This document shows positions 17,351 to 26,633 of a stretch of DNA of 64,000 nt, piece by piece (within the stretch, counting starts at the first letter, position 1; each line of letters opens with the position of its first letter). Source of the stretch: Mucinivorans hirudinis (lineage in GTDB: Bacteria; Bacteroidota; Bacteroidia; Bacteroidales; Rikenellaceae); contig HG934468.1 in the NCBI GenBank assembly GCA_000723505.1, positions 838,798 through 902,797 on the forward strand, read 5' to 3'. A program made the translations under genes and the position numbers. Below the pieces are notes generated by a model that worked only from the letters and a program-made list of their open reading frames with translations, was not told where the DNA came from and did no database searches.

Positions 17351-18171
17351 CGCTTAAAGATCTCCTTTATTGCTGCGCGATTGGCGGTGGTGGCGTTGAA
17401 AAGTATCTCCATATCCATCGGTGAATCAAGAGCCTCGGAATTAACCTTCACACCCCAACGTCCGTGAATTGTCTGCTCGGCGTAGATTGCATCCTCCTCG
17501 GGCGAGAGGTGAGTGAAGCAGAGCTTGCTTGTGATTTCGCCCACCGAGGCGTTGAGCAGGATGGAGCTTTCGTCCAAAATCACAACGGCATCAATGAGTT
17601 GGTCTAAGTCGCGCACTTGATGGGTCGAGATAATGATTGTGCGATCCTGTTCGGCGATACTCGCAATCACGCGGCGAAAGCAGCTCTTGCTCGGAATATC
17701 AAGCCCATTGGTGGGTTCGTCCATAATCAGCAGCTTAGTATTGCACGCCAAGGCAAAGGCAATCATCGCCTTCTTCTTCTGCCCGAAAGACATAGTGTGC
17801 AGATTCTGATTAGCCTCCACTTCGAGATTTTCGAGATACCTATCCAAATCCTTTTGCGAGAAGTTGGGGTAGAATACACCGTAATACTTAGCGTACTCAG
17901 TGATTGACATTCTGGGCAAATCAAACTCCTCAGGGAGAAAAAAGACCTCCCCCAACATCTTGGGAGTGCGCTTTGTGGGAATTTCGCCAAGGGTCGATAT
18001 TGAACCCGACTTGGGCGACAACAGACCCGCAATAATTTTCAAAAGTGTGGTCTTACCTGCCCCGTTTTTGCCAAGAAGCCCGTAAACCGAACCTTCGCTC
18101 AACTCCATCGAAAGCCCCGAAAATACAGGGCGAGCCTTGTAGGAGAATGAAAGATTTTGAATTGTTACCAT
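17347..18171 (-). CDS. ABC transporter ATP-binding protein, GntR-linked operon
   Basis: 274 residues. Walker A GKNGAGKTT (about 34-42), signature MSFGQKKKAM (about 132-141), Walker B LLIMDEPTNGLD (about 152-163) and switch His in IISTHQVRDLD. The signature SFGQ replaces the usual SGGQ, common in the YtrB/EcsA-like group. Residues beyond about 205 are a diverged C-terminal domain. It is first in the four-gene operon, with a strong promoter and a putative operator directly upstream. Confidence 0.92.
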   Translation of the reverse strand: MVTIQNLSFSYKARPVFSGLSMELSEGSVYGLLGKNGAGKTTLLKIIAGLLSPKSGSISTLGEIPTKRTPKMLGEVFFLPEEFDLPRMSITEYAKYYGVFYPNFSQKDLDRYLENLEVEANQNLHTMSFGQKKKAMIAFALACNTKLLIMDEPTNGLDIPSKSCFRRVIASIAEQDRTIIISTHQVRDLDQLIDAVVILDESSILLNASVGEITSKLCFTHLSPEEDAIYAEQTIHGRWGVKVNSEALDSPMDMEILFNATTANRAAIKEIFKR

Positions 18172-18180
18172 ATTTATTTA

Positions 18181-18202
18181 GTGTATTAATGTAGTATTAC
18201 AC
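18181..18202. promoter_or_regulatory. Putative GntR/YtrA operator
   Basis: An imperfect 22-bp palindrome with GTGTA and TACAC ends (GTGTATTAAT...AGTATTACAC). It overlaps the predicted transcription start of the ABC-GntR operon. The GTGTA-n-TACAC form is reminiscent of YtrA-class sites; assignment is by position and symmetry only. Confidence 0.5.
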
Positions 18203-18204
18203 CG

Positions 18205-18236
18205 CAAAGGTATAATAAATATTTAATTCTCCAAAA
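18205..18236 (-). promoter_or_regulatory. Promoter of the ABC-GntR operon
   Basis: Minus strand TTTTG (18236-18232), 19 bases and TACCTTTG (18212-18205) fit the Bacteroidetes consensus exactly. Start of transcription is expected near 18198, inside the palindrome. Confidence 0.75.
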
Positions 18237-18281
18237 ATTATTTTACTTTTGTGGGGAATTTTTGGATAGGGGGACGGGCGG

Positions 18282-18350
18282 TAGGACTTTTAGGACTGTC
18301 CTAACAGTCCTAAAAGTCCTAACAGTCCTAACAATCCTAAAAAAAATCCT
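18282..18350. repeat. AGTCCTAA word repeat with perfect 18-bp hairpin
   Basis: TAGGACTTTTAGGACTGT (18282-18299) and its exact reverse complement (18304-18321) are separated by CCTA, followed by further copies ACAGTCCTA, ACAATCCTA and AAATCCTA up to the DUF554 start. The same architecture occurs at other junctions here with different words. Confidence 0.85.
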
Positions 18351-18362
18351 AAAAAAAACAAA

Positions 18363-19034
18363 ATGTTAGGAACGATAGTAAACGCAGGAGCAATAATTGT
18401 CGGCGGAGCGATAGGCTCGATGGTGGGCGCACGACTACCTGCGCGGCTTCAAAAGATAGTGTTTCAGGGGCTTGGCATCATTACGATGACCATTGGCGTG
18501 TCTATGGCGCTCAAGACACCCAACTTTTTGGTTGTCGCGCTTAGCGTTGTGACAGGTGCTATCGTGGGAGAGTTGTTGGGCATTGAAAAGTGGCTCGAAA
18601 GGCTGCCGCGCAAATTTCTCAAGAGCGGTTCGGCATCGCGAGCAGTGGAGGGATTTGTCACATCATCGCTACTTTTTTGCGTAGGCTCGATGGCAATTCT
18701 CGGCTCAATCGAAGACGGCTTGGGGCAACACCCTACCCTACTCTACACCAAATCCGTGATGGACGGCATCACCACTATCGCCTTTGCTGCAACCTTTGGC
18801 ATAGCCGTCGTTTTCTCCGCCCTACCGGTGCTTATATATCAGGGCGCTATCACATTAGCAGCCGTTTGGATAACCTCACACCTAGATGAGACGATGATTG
18901 CGCAACTCACAGCAGTGGGCGGAATTATGCTGGTGGGATTGGGATTGAATATTCTGGAAATTAAAGAGATAAAAGTAACAAATATGCTGCCGGCACTCCT
19001 TCTGACAACACTTTTTACTATCTTATTGGGATGA
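18363..19034 (+). CDS. DUF554 family membrane protein
   Basis: 223 residues with about seven hydrophobic segments. The N-terminal GTIVNAGAIIVGGAIGSMVGARLP and the later CVGSMAILGSIEDGL and KSVMDGITTIAFAATFGIAV are characteristic of DUF554 (YdfK/YqgA type), inner-membrane proteins of unknown function. The TonB-dependent receptor gene begins inside its stop codon (ATGA), so the two form an operon. Confidence 0.9.
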   Translation: MLGTIVNAGAIIVGGAIGSMVGARLPARLQKIVFQGLGIITMTIGVSMALKTPNFLVVALSVVTGAIVGELLGIEKWLERLPRKFLKSGSASRAVEGFVTSSLLFCVGSMAILGSIEDGLGQHPTLLYTKSVMDGITTIAFAATFGIAVVFSALPVLIYQGAITLAAVWITSHLDETMIAQLTAVGGIMLVGLGLNILEIKEIKVTNMLPALLLTTLFTILLG

Positions 19035-21325
19035 AAATAGACGAACAATTATCCGCATCCTCTCAGAAACTGTTTAGATTGAAAATTAATTACAAAATAT
19101 TTGTCAGCTGCCTATTTATCCTGCTCTCCATCGCCGCCCACGCACAGCAGGACGAAGAGCAAGAACAACAACAAGCACGCTTGGATGCCTACCGCGACCT
19201 GCTCAGCCAGACGACAGATTTTTCACTATCCTTCCTTCGCTACCGCCCGCGCGGATACGCCGATTTTCTCAATCCGTTGATTTTCGAAGGCATACCTATC
19301 GAAAACTGGCAGGATGGATATGCAGAATGGAGTATCATCTCGGGCTTGAAAGATTTCAACTCAATGAGAGACAGCAGGCGACTATCGGGTGGTATCACCA
19401 ACCGTAACTATCGCTATCGCGCCGCATTGGAGTTTGACCATCATCCCCACAAGGGATTCGGCTTCGCCATACAGGCTCTGCGCCGTTGGGGAGAATCACC
19501 CCATATCCAAGGAGTTGCGACCAATAGCTATGCACTGGGCGCTCAGCTATCGGTGCAGGGCGACTACGGCAACCTATCACTTTCGCTATTTTATGCCCCC
19601 TCAGCAAGAACCACACAACGCGCCTCCACCGCCGAGGCATATGAAATTTTGGGCAACAACCTCTATAATTCAGGTTGGGGTAGGCAGGGCAACCGAGTAC
19701 GCTCATCTCGTCACCGTCTCACAAATGTGCCGTTCGCAGTACTCAACTACAAATTTGCACGCTCACGCTTCACCCTCAATGCAAACGTCTCGGCACAATA
19801 CGGAACAACATCATATTCAACCCTTAACTGGCAGAATGCACCAAATCCCTACCCGGACTACTACCGATATATGCCCTCATTCGAGGATGATGAATCGATG
19901 CGCGACTTAGTGCGGGAAGCGTGGCAGCGAGACGAACGGGTAAGCCAAATTTTCTACCAAAATCTCTATGATATAAATGGTTACCAAGGACGAGCGAGCT
20001 ATATTACCGAGAGGCGGGTCAGAGATTTGCAGAACTTTCGCGCAGCTATCGATTTTTCGATAGGTTGGTTTCGTGCCAGCGCAAACGCTACCTATGCTCG
20101 CAACTGCAATTACAAAACTGTTGAAGATTTGATGGGTGGTGACCACTGGCTCGATATTGATGCCTTTGTGGAGCAGGATGACCACTTCAAGGAGCAGTCA
20201 CAAAGCAATATACGAAACCCAAATTTTCACGCGCAGGTGGGTGATACTTTTGGGTACGACTACGCTATGACTATGATACGCTCTGGGGGAAGCCTCGGCT
20301 TCGCCACCCAAGAAGCTAACTATTGGGTAGGTGGAAAATTTGATATTGAAAGGGTTATATATCAGCGTGAAGGCTTTTTCGAGAAAGAAAATTTTGCAGG
20401 CAGTCAATCATTCGGGCTATCCCCCTCAGTGATCAACTATGACTATCGCGGTGAGCTCACAGCCGGCTACCGCCTCGGGGGGCGATTCAGCGCACAAGCC
20501 AACCTTCAATACCTCTCACTGAGCTCCGCCCCCTCTGCCCTATTCCTCTCCCCCTCGTTCCGCAACGCAACAGTACCGCAATCAACTAATCGCGAAATAA
20601 TAACTGGAGAAATAACAGGCGAGTACCGCATCGAGCAGACAAAAGTCCGCGGTACGCTCTACTATACCTCAATACGCAATAACTCGCAGATAATAAATTT
20701 ATATGATGACAATATCTATCAATACACCCACTACTGGCTACGAGAGATAGGCGAGCGTTATTTTGGCTTAGAGATAGCATCAGAATTCCCAATAGCTCAA
20801 TCCATTAACTTGGGATTAGTCGCTCTGCTAGGTGACAACAGATACACTGCCAATCCTCGAGCCACCCAGTGGCACGAAACAACGGGCGAACTACTACGCA
20901 CCGACGAGTGCGCATACTACGAAAATCTGCACATCAGCGGTTCGCCGCAAACAATCGGTGTAGCTTCTCTGAGCTATTCGCCGCGCGGTTTCATCGCTCA
21001 AATATCAGCCAACTTCTTCGACAACAGCTATATATCCATCACACCTCTACGCCGAACTGCCCGTTCGCAAATGGGTATTGCAGGCACTACACAAGAAAAG
21101 TTGAGCGCGGCAATGACGCTCGACTGCTTCCTTGGCAAGACCATATACCTCGCCAAGGGGCAATCAATAGGAATCTACCTAAGCATCGCTAACCTGCTCA
21201 ACAGAAAAGATATACGCGTGAGCGGCTACGAATCATATCGCACTGTAAACACGGCAGCCGGAGATTCGCGCTACTACTACGCGCTCGGGATAAATGGCAA
21301 TCTGACAATAACTTACCGATTATAA
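19031..21325 (+). CDS. TonB-dependent receptor-like outer-membrane barrel with shortened plug
   Basis: 764 residues. A signal sequence (about 25-40, LFILLSIAAHAQ) follows an unusual 20-residue N-terminal extension, so a start at a later codon is possible. Only about 25 residues separate the mature start from FLRYRPRGYADFLNPLIFEG, which corresponds to the middle of a normal plug (RFRIRGYDS...NGIPMND). The carboxypeptidase-like domain and first half of the plug are absent. The remainder is barrel, with a terminal aromatic strand (NGNLTITYRL). It lies on the outer membrane. Cargo is unknown, and TonB coupling is doubtful without a TonB box. Confidence 0.75.
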   Translation: MKIDEQLSASSQKLFRLKINYKIFVSCLFILLSIAAHAQQDEEQEQQQARLDAYRDLLSQTTDFSLSFLRYRPRGYADFLNPLIFEGIPIENWQDGYAEWSIISGLKDFNSMRDSRRLSGGITNRNYRYRAALEFDHHPHKGFGFAIQALRRWGESPHIQGVATNSYALGAQLSVQGDYGNLSLSLFYAPSARTTQRASTAEAYEILGNNLYNSGWGRQGNRVRSSRHRLTNVPFAVLNYKFARSRFTLNANVSAQYGTTSYSTLNWQNAPNPYPDYYRYMPSFEDDESMRDLVREAWQRDERVSQIFYQNLYDINGYQGRASYITERRVRDLQNFRAAIDFSIGWFRASANATYARNCNYKTVEDLMGGDHWLDIDAFVEQDDHFKEQSQSNIRNPNFHAQVGDTFGYDYAMTMIRSGGSLGFATQEANYWVGGKFDIERVIYQREGFFEKENFAGSQSFGLSPSVINYDYRGELTAGYRLGGRFSAQANLQYLSLSSAPSALFLSPSFRNATVPQSTNREIITGEITGEYRIEQTKVRGTLYYTSIRNNSQIINLYDDNIYQYTHYWLREIGERYFGLEIASEFPIAQSINLGLVALLGDNRYTANPRATQWHETTGELLRTDECAYYENLHISGSPQTIGVASLSYSPRGFIAQISANFFDNSYISITPLRRTARSQMGIAGTTQEKLSAAMTLDCFLGKTIYLAKGQSIGIYLSIANLLNRKDIRVSGYESYRTVNTAAGDSRYYYALGINGNLTITYRL

Positions 21326-21326
21326 T

Positions 21327-22682
21327 CTACACCACACCCTGCTGAATCATCGCATTTGCGACTTTGCGGAAGCCTGCAATATTCGCACCATTCACGTAGT
21401 TTATGTATCCGTCTTCGCCCGTGCCGTACTCGACACATCGGCTGTGAATATTCCGCATAATAGACTTCAACTTACTATCCACCTCTTCGGGGGTCCAAGA
21501 GATGCGCATCGAATTTTGACTCATCTCCAAACCTGAAGTCGCAACACCACCGGCATTGCTCGCCTTGCCCGGCGCATAGAGCAGTTTGTTACTCTGGAAA
21601 ATCGCGATAGCGGCGGGTGTAGAGGGCATATTCGCCCCCTCGGCAATGCAAAAACAGCCATTGGCAAGGAGCTTTGCAGCATCCTCTTCACTGATTTCGT
21701 TTTGCGTTGCACAAGGAATTGCAATATCGCACTTTACGCCCCAAGGACGTTCAGCAGCAAAATATTGAGCAGAGGGGTACTCCTTGACATAGTCGGCAAT
21801 TCGCCCGCGGAAGATATTCTTGATTTCCATAATGTGGGCAAGTTTTTCGGCATCAATCCCATCAGCATCATATATATAGCCCGAAGAGTCGGACATTGTC
21901 ACCACCGTTGCCCCCAAAGCGGTCATCTTTTCACAAGCATATTGCGCTACATTGCCTGAACCTGAAATTGTTACAATTTTTCCAGCCGGTGAATCTCCAC
22001 GCGTTGCAAGCATCTCTTCCACAAAATAGCTAACGCCATATCCCGTTGCCTCAGGACGAATAGCCGAACCGCCCCAGTCAAGCCCCTTGCCTGTAAGAGT
22101 ACCGGTAAACTCATTTCTCAAACGTTTACACTGCCCATACATAAAACCTATTTCACGCCCACCAACACCTATATCGCCCGCCGGCACATCCGTGTCAGCC
22201 CCTATATGGCGTTGAAGCTCAGTGGCAAACGACTGACAGAAGCGCATAACCTCAGTATCGGATTTTCCCTTAGGGTCGAAGTCCGAGCCACCCTTACCAC
22301 CACCCATAGGAAGAGTCGTCAAGGAGTTCTTGAAAGTCTGCTCAAAAGCTAAAAATTTGAGAATAGAGAGATTAACAGATGAATGAAAACGCAATCCACC
22401 CTTATAAGGACCTATCGCCGAATTCATCTGCACACGAAAGCCGCGATTAATCTGCACCTGCCCCTTATCGTCCAACCACGGCACACGGAAGATAATAATG
22501 CGCTCCGCCTCGGCAATTCTATCCAGAATTTTCATCTTTTCGTAAATAGGATTCTCCACTATCGTCTGCGCAAGGCTCTCAGCAACCTCGCGTACTGCTT
22601 GATGAAACTCCGCCTCACCGGGATTCTTGGCAACTATACGTACCATAAAATCGTCCAAAAACTTTTCTGCTTGCTTTGTCAT
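21327..22682 (-). CDS. gdhA: NADP-type glutamate dehydrogenase
   Basis: 451 residues from ATG 22682 (MTKQAEKFLDDF); the frame continues nine codons upstream into the promoter, so that extension is rejected. The glutamate/2-oxoglutarate pocket is seen in FHSSVNLSILKFLAFEQ, the catalytic-Lys region in PMGGGKGGSDFDPKGKSD, and the nucleotide fold in TISGSGNVAQYACEKM. Length and motifs match the hexameric class that assimilates ammonium. The gene is convergent with the receptor gene, with one base between them. Confidence 0.95.
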   Translation of the reverse strand: MTKQAEKFLDDFMVRIVAKNPGEAEFHQAVREVAESLAQTIVENPIYEKMKILDRIAEAERIIIFRVPWLDDKGQVQINRGFRVQMNSAIGPYKGGLRFHSSVNLSILKFLAFEQTFKNSLTTLPMGGGKGGSDFDPKGKSDTEVMRFCQSFATELQRHIGADTDVPAGDIGVGGREIGFMYGQCKRLRNEFTGTLTGKGLDWGGSAIRPEATGYGVSYFVEEMLATRGDSPAGKIVTISGSGNVAQYACEKMTALGATVVTMSDSSGYIYDADGIDAEKLAHIMEIKNIFRGRIADYVKEYPSAQYFAAERPWGVKCDIAIPCATQNEISEEDAAKLLANGCFCIAEGANMPSTPAAIAIFQSNKLLYAPGKASNAGGVATSGLEMSQNSMRISWTPEEVDSKLKSIMRNIHSRCVEYGTGEDGYINYVNGANIAGFRKVANAMIQQGVV

Positions 22683-22706
22683 AACTTTATTGTTAAATGT
22701 CTTGCA

Positions 22707-22735
22707 CAAAAGTATTAAAAATTTATTATAAACAA
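22707..22735 (-). promoter_or_regulatory. gdhA promoter
   Basis: Minus strand TTG (22735-22733), 18 bases and TACTTTTG (22714-22707). The leader to the ATG at 22682 is about 20 bases. Confidence 0.55.
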
Positions 22736-22900
22736 TAAATATTGTTTATAATTGAACATTTTTTCATATTATATAACAACTCTCTGTATGGAAAAGTGCG
22801 AATATGTTAAAAAAAGATTGTGCTTAGAAGGAACAAGCTCTGTTGTTAAAGTATTGAATTTATTAAATGTAAGATGACTAAACTCACAAACCCCCACAAC

Positions 22901-22927
22901 AAAAAAAGCCTGCCAAATATGGCAGGC
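22901..22927 (-). terminator. Terminator of the ribosomal operon
   Basis: GCCTGCCA (22908-22915) pairs with TGGCAGGC (22920-22927), followed on the minus strand by seven T. It lies 27 bases after the rplQ stop. Bases 22736-22900 between it and the gdhA promoter show nothing further. Confidence 0.92.
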
Positions 22928-22953
22928 ATAAGTACATATTTTTGAAGGAAAAC

Positions 22954-23445
22954 CTATTCAACAACCGCTATCGGAGCTTCGGTGTCAGCTACCACATCGG
23001 CAGTTGTCGCCTTTGGCTTAGCAGCGCCGGCACGACGAGTGCGTTTAGCTGAAGCCTTAGCAGCCTTCTTATCGTTGGTGTAAGTTTCGTTGTAGTCCAC
23101 CAGCTCAATAAAGCACATCTCAGCAGCATCGCCCAAACGGAAACCTGTCTTAAGAATACGAGTGTAGCCACCGGGACGGTCACCAACTCTCTGAGCAATA
23201 GGACCGAACATCTCTGCCACAGCCTCTTTCTGCTTCAAATATGCAAAAACCGTACGGCGAGAGTGCGTAGTGTCTTCTTTTGCCTTTGTGATGAGCGGCT
23301 CTACATAACCCTGCAACGCCTTTGCCTTGGCAAGAGTTGTTTTGATACGTTTGTGAAGTACCAAAGAGCAAGCCATATTAGCCATCAAAGACTTGCGGTG
23401 AGCAGACTGACGACCAAGGTGATTTACTGTTTTATTGTGTCTCAT
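22954..23445 (-). CDS. rplQ: 50S ribosomal protein L17
   Basis: 163 residues. [20 protein letters not shown] is the canonical L17 start; the core continues to about residue 118 ([16 protein letters not shown]). A low-complexity Ala/Lys tail (about 119-163) extends the protein, as is usual in Bacteroidetes. Last gene of the operon. Confidence 0.97.
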   Translation of the reverse strand: MRHNKTVNHLGRQSAHRKSLMANMACSLVLHKRIKTTLAKAKALQGYVEPLITKAKEDTTHSRRTVFAYLKQKEAVAEMFGPIAQRVGDRPGGYTRILKTGFRLGDAAEMCFIELVDYNETYTNDKKAAKASAKRTRRAGAAKPKATTADVVADTEAPIAVVE

Positions 23446-23459
23446 TTTATTTTTTTAAG

Positions 23460-23565
23460 TTGAGGAGCTGAGGAGTATTTAATGTTATCTGATGATAAAG
23501 TGTTATGAGGGTCGAATCACTAATAATGTTCAAACCTACTCCATAATTCAACTTCTCAACTTCCT
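23460..23565. repeat. Word-repeat hairpin, rplQ-rpoA spacer
   Basis: GTTGAGGAGCTGAGGAGT on the left and TTCAACTTCTCAACTTCC on the right are approximate complements built from one word (GAGGAGTTGA). They flank an unremarkable centre. Confidence 0.6.
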
Positions 23566-23575
23566 TGTTAAAAAT

Positions 23576-24568
23576 TTATTCTTTATCCAATTTGTATTTA
23601 GCCACGTCCATACCAAAATGGAGGTCGTGCCTGTCTAGTAGTTCATCAAGTTCCGTCAGAGACTTCTTGCCGAAGTTGCGGAATTTGAGCAGGTCGTTAC
23701 GATGGAAGCGAACAAGCTCGCCAAGAGTCTCAACCTCGGCTGCCTTCAAGCAGTTGAGTGCACGAACTGAAAGGTCGTGCTCGGTGAGCTTAGTCTTGAG
23801 CAGTGCACGCATATGAATCAAGTCGTCATCCAACTCCTCAGTCACAACCTTCTCGGGCACATCAAGTGTGATACGCTCATCCGAAAAGAGCATAAAGTGG
23901 TGGATAAGAATTGTTGCCGCCTCCTTTAACGCCTCTTTAGGATCTATTGACCCATCAGTACGAATTTCGATAATTAGTTTTTCATAGTCGGTGCGTTGCT
24001 CAACGCGAAAGTTCTCCACGCTATACTTCACATTCTTTATGGGAGTGTGAATTGAATCTATCGCCAACAGACCTATGGGTGCATCGTTAGGGCGATTCTC
24101 ATCAGCCGGAACATAACCCCGTCCCTTGCCCACGGTAAGCTCCATCTGGAATTTTGCGTCATTCTGCAAACGGCAGATTACCAAATCCGGATTGAGAACT
24201 TTGAAAGAGGACATAAACTGCGAAAGGTAACCTGCCGTAAGCTCGGTTATTCCTGCTACATTAATTGTAACCTTCTCGCTGTCTCTGGACGATGTGGTGC
24301 GTGCCAACCTTACCTGCTTAAGGTTTAGGATTATCTCAATCATCTCCTCCATCACCCCCTCAATGGAGGCAAATTCGTGGTCTACGCCTGGAATTCTGAC
24401 AGTCGTCAGTGCGTAACCCTCCAAAGATGAAAGCAATATCCTGCGAAGAGCATTGCCTATTGTTATACCAAAACCGGGTTCAAGTGGACGAAACTCAAAC
24501 CGTCCGTAAGTTGCCGTAGATTCAAGCATTATCACTTTATCCGGCTTTTGGAATGCTAAAATTGCCAT
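23576..24568 (-). CDS. rpoA: RNA polymerase alpha subunit
   Basis: 330 residues. The N-terminal dimerisation domain (about 1-230) includes [21 protein letters not shown] and [14 protein letters not shown]. The C-terminal domain (about 250-320) has [21 protein letters not shown] followed by [19 protein letters not shown], which contacts UP elements and activators. Placed between rpsD and rplQ as in most bacteria. Confidence 0.98.
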   Translation of the reverse strand: MAILAFQKPDKVIMLESTATYGRFEFRPLEPGFGITIGNALRRILLSSLEGYALTTVRIPGVDHEFASIEGVMEEMIEIILNLKQVRLARTTSSRDSEKVTINVAGITELTAGYLSQFMSSFKVLNPDLVICRLQNDAKFQMELTVGKGRGYVPADENRPNDAPIGLLAIDSIHTPIKNVKYSVENFRVEQRTDYEKLIIEIRTDGSIDPKEALKEAATILIHHFMLFSDERITLDVPEKVVTEELDDDLIHMRALLKTKLTEHDLSVRALNCLKAAEVETLGELVRFHRNDLLKFRNFGKKSLTELDELLDRHDLHFGMDVAKYKLDKE

Positions 24569-24571
24569 TGT

Positions 24572-24679
24572 AGATTGAAAGTTAAAAGTTAAAAGTTAAA
24601 AGTTCTATTTTCCTAAAATTACACTCTCGCAAAGATTTTGCCAAAGCGTAATAGATTAACTCAAAAACTTTCAACTATT
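24572..24679. repeat. AAAGTTAA tandem and complement, rpoA-rpsD spacer
   Basis: Three tandem AAAGTTA copies (about 24578-24604) are answered on the far side by TTAACTCAAAAACTTTCAAC, giving a weak hairpin in the operon mRNA. Confidence 0.5.
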
Positions 24680-25283
24680 TAGAGTACAATTCGACAATTA
24701 ATTGCTCGTTGATATTCTCAGTAATTTCGCTGCGTTCGGGTTTTTGAATAAAGCGACCCGACATTGTCTCTTTATTCCACTCTATCCAAGAATAGCGACT
24801 GCTATTAGCAGATGCTACCGCTCCCGCAATCACCTCCAAAGATTTAGACTTCTCGCGAACTCCTATGACCTCGCCCGCTTTAACGCGGTACGAAGGGATG
24901 TTCAACACTTCGCCATTGACAGTGATGTGGCGGTGAGAAACCAACTGACGAGCTGCCGCGCGAGTTGGGGCAATTCCCATACGGTAAACCACATTGTCAA
25001 GACGGCTTTCCAAAAGGATGAGAAGGTTTGCACCTGTGATACCACCCAAACGAGCTGCCTCTTCAAAAGTGCGGCGGAATTGCTTCTCCAACACACCATA
25101 GATTGCTTTAGCTTTTTGCTTCTCTTTCAACTGGATGCCGTATTCGCTTACTTTCTTACGCTTACGTGCCAAACCGTGTTGCCCGGGAGGGAAATTTTTT
25201 CTGTCGAGGTATTTGTCTGCGCCGAAAATCGCTTCACCGAAAATCCGCGCAATTTTTGTTTTTGGTCCTATATAACGTGCCAT
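24675..25283 (-). CDS. rpsD: 30S ribosomal protein S4
   Basis: 202 residues. [18 protein letters not shown] is the start usual in Bacteroidetes. The S4 RNA-binding domain is seen in [20 protein letters not shown] followed by [13 protein letters not shown] primary assembly protein of the small subunit. S4 often represses the alpha operon in other bacteria; no such leader site was identified here. Confidence 0.98.
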   Translation of the reverse strand: MARYIGPKTKIARIFGEAIFGADKYLDRKNFPPGQHGLARKRKKVSEYGIQLKEKQKAKAIYGVLEKQFRRTFEEAARLGGITGANLLILLESRLDNVVYRMGIAPTRAAARQLVSHRHITVNGEVLNIPSYRVKAGEVIGVREKSKSLEVIAGAVASANSSRYSWIEWNKETMSGRFIQKPERSEITENINEQLIVELYSK

Positions 25284-25322
25284 TATTTAATATTTTTAAT
25301 ATTGAGTTTTTTTTATTTTGAT

Positions 25323-25426
25323 GTTGAGGGCTCAGAAGTTAAGGAGTTGAGGAGTTGAATCAATAACAATGCTAATCACATACATTATTTTTCAACTTCT
25401 CGACTAATCAACCTCTCAACTTCCAA
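25323..25426. repeat. Word-repeat hairpin, rpsD-rpsK spacer
   Basis: GTTGAGGGCTCAGAAGTTAAGGAGT...GAGGAGTTGAA (left) against TTCAACTTCTCGACTAATC...CTCTCAACTTCC (right). It uses the same word as the rplQ-rpoA spacer and the spacer at 40.6 kb, but the copies differ in sequence. Confidence 0.65.
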
Positions 25427-25439
25427 TAAAAAATAAAAA

Positions 25440-25829
25440 TCAGACGCGACGGCGTGATGGTGGACGGCAACCGTTGTGAGGCAGTGGAGTAACATCCACA
25501 ATTTCAATAACCTCAATGCCTAGTTGGTTCACAGTGCGAACTGCCGACTCACGACCACCGCCAGGACCCTTTACATACACCTTACATTTACGCATACCCA
25601 AATCATATGCCACCTTGCCACAATCTTGTGCAGCCATCTGAGCAGCATATGGAGTATTCTTCTTCGAGCCGCGGAATCCCATTTTACCCGCTGAGCTCCA
25701 AGATATGACCTGACCTGATGCGTTTGCTATCGTTACGATTACGTTGTTAAAAGTAGAGTGAACGTGAACCTGACCAAGTGCATCAACTTTAACAACGCGT
25801 TTCTTTGTTTGAACTGGTTTTTTTGCCAT
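25440..25829 (-). CDS. rpsK: 30S ribosomal protein S11
   Basis: 129 residues from ATG 25829 ([15 protein letters not shown]). The longer frame to 25916 is rejected because S11 begins at MAKK. The family core is seen in [15 protein letters not shown] and the C-terminus in [15 protein letters not shown]. Its Ser in PPSRRRV replaces the common Lys. The spacer to rpsM (25830-25935) is AT-rich with only weak repeats. Confidence 0.97.
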   Translation of the reverse strand: MAKKPVQTKKRVVKVDALGQVHVHSTFNNVIVTIANASGQVISWSSAGKMGFRGSKKNTPYAAQMAAQDCGKVAYDLGMRKCKVYVKGPGGGRESAVRTVNQLGIEVIEIVDVTPLPHNGCRPPSRRRV

Positions 25830-25935
25830 TTTTTTGTTGTGTTTTGTTAAATGAGAGTGAGTTGTGAGATATTTGAAACACTCGAGTTTTTTTAGAGAAA
25901 AATTCAAATTATTCAAATTCCACTTCTTTCATCTC

Positions 25936-26316
25936 TTACTTGGTTGCTTTTTTCTTGTTAGCTACTGTTTTCTTTTTGCCCTTACGAGTACGAGCGTTGT
26001 TCTTGGTGCTCTGTCCGCGAAGCGGAAGACCAATACGATGGCGGATACCACGGTAGCAACCAATATCCATCAATCGCTTGATGTTGAGTTGAACCATCGA
26101 GCGAAGTTCACCCTCTACGCGAATACCCTCCGAAGCAATAGTATTACGAATAGCAGCTACCTGATCATCGTTCCAATCCTTTACTTTGACATTTTCATCA
26201 ACTCCTGCTGCTGCAAGAATCTTAGAAGACATACTACGACCAATGCCGTAGATGTATGTGAGACCTATCACGCCTCTCTTATTTTTGGGTAAGTCTACAC
26301 CGACTATACGTGCCAT
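25936..26316 (-). CDS. rpsM: 30S ribosomal protein S13
   Basis: 126 residues. [20 protein letters not shown] starts the protein; the helix-two-turn-helix is in [16 protein letters not shown], and the basic tail in [21 protein letters not shown]. It contacts 16S rRNA in the head and the P-site tRNA. Confidence 0.98.
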   Translation of the reverse strand: MARIVGVDLPKNKRGVIGLTYIYGIGRSMSSKILAAAGVDENVKVKDWNDDQVAAIRNTIASEGIRVEGELRSMVQLNIKRLMDIGCYRGIRHRIGLPLRGQSTKNNARTRKGKKKTVANKKKATK

Positions 26317-26318
26317 AT

Positions 26319-26400
26319 TAGTTTTCAGTTTTTAGTTCTTAGTTTTTAGTTCAACGTTGAGTAAAGCACTAAAAGATTAATACTCAACACTAAAAACTAA
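26319..26400. repeat. TTTTTAGT word-repeat hairpin, rpsM-rpmJ spacer
   Basis: TTAGTTTTCAGTTTTTAGT with TTAGTTTTTAGTTCAACGTTGAGT on the left is matched by ACTCAACACTAAAAACTAA on the right. Confidence 0.7.
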
Positions 26401-26513
26401 CCTTGACGTTGTTTCAATTTAGGATTCTTTTTGCAAATCACGTAAAGGCGACCTTTACGGCGTACAATTACGCAGTCCTCGCTGCGCTTTTTGATTGATG
26501 CTCTAACTTTCAT
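26397..26513 (-). CDS. rpmJ: 50S ribosomal protein L36
   Basis: 38 residues: ATG 26513 to TAG 26397. It reads [19 protein letters not shown] then [19 protein letters not shown]. Of the zinc ligands only two Cys remain: the first Cys of the CxxC pair and the His of NPRHKQRQG are absent (NPKLKQRQG). This is therefore a zinc-independent C-minus type L36. Too short for usual ORF cut-offs, but certain by sequence and by position between rpsM and infA. Confidence 0.95.
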   Translation of the reverse strand: MKVRASIKKRSEDCVIVRRKGRLYVICKKNPKLKQRQG

Positions 26514-26514
26514 T

Positions 26515-26632
26515 TTTTTGTGATTAGTGAGATTGTGATGTGTGATTTTGTGATTAGTGATTTGCGAAATGTCTCAATTATCATAAAGAGGTATATCACA
26601 CATCACAAATCTCAAATCACATTATCACAACA
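26515..26632. repeat. GTGATT word-repeat hairpin, rpmJ-infA spacer
   Basis: GTGATTAGTGAGATTGTGAT with GTGTGATTTTGTGATTAGTG (left, 26521-26562) has a long near-complement ATCACACATCACAAATCTCA with AATCACATTATCACAAC (right, 26594-26630). Confidence 0.75.
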
Positions 26633-26633
26633 A

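Noticed and set aside
15829-18171. GntR-ABC operon as an antibiotic-resistance or toxin-export island
   Set aside because: The composition is like its neighbours and there is no mobile-element signature; such modules are common chromosomal stress transporters.
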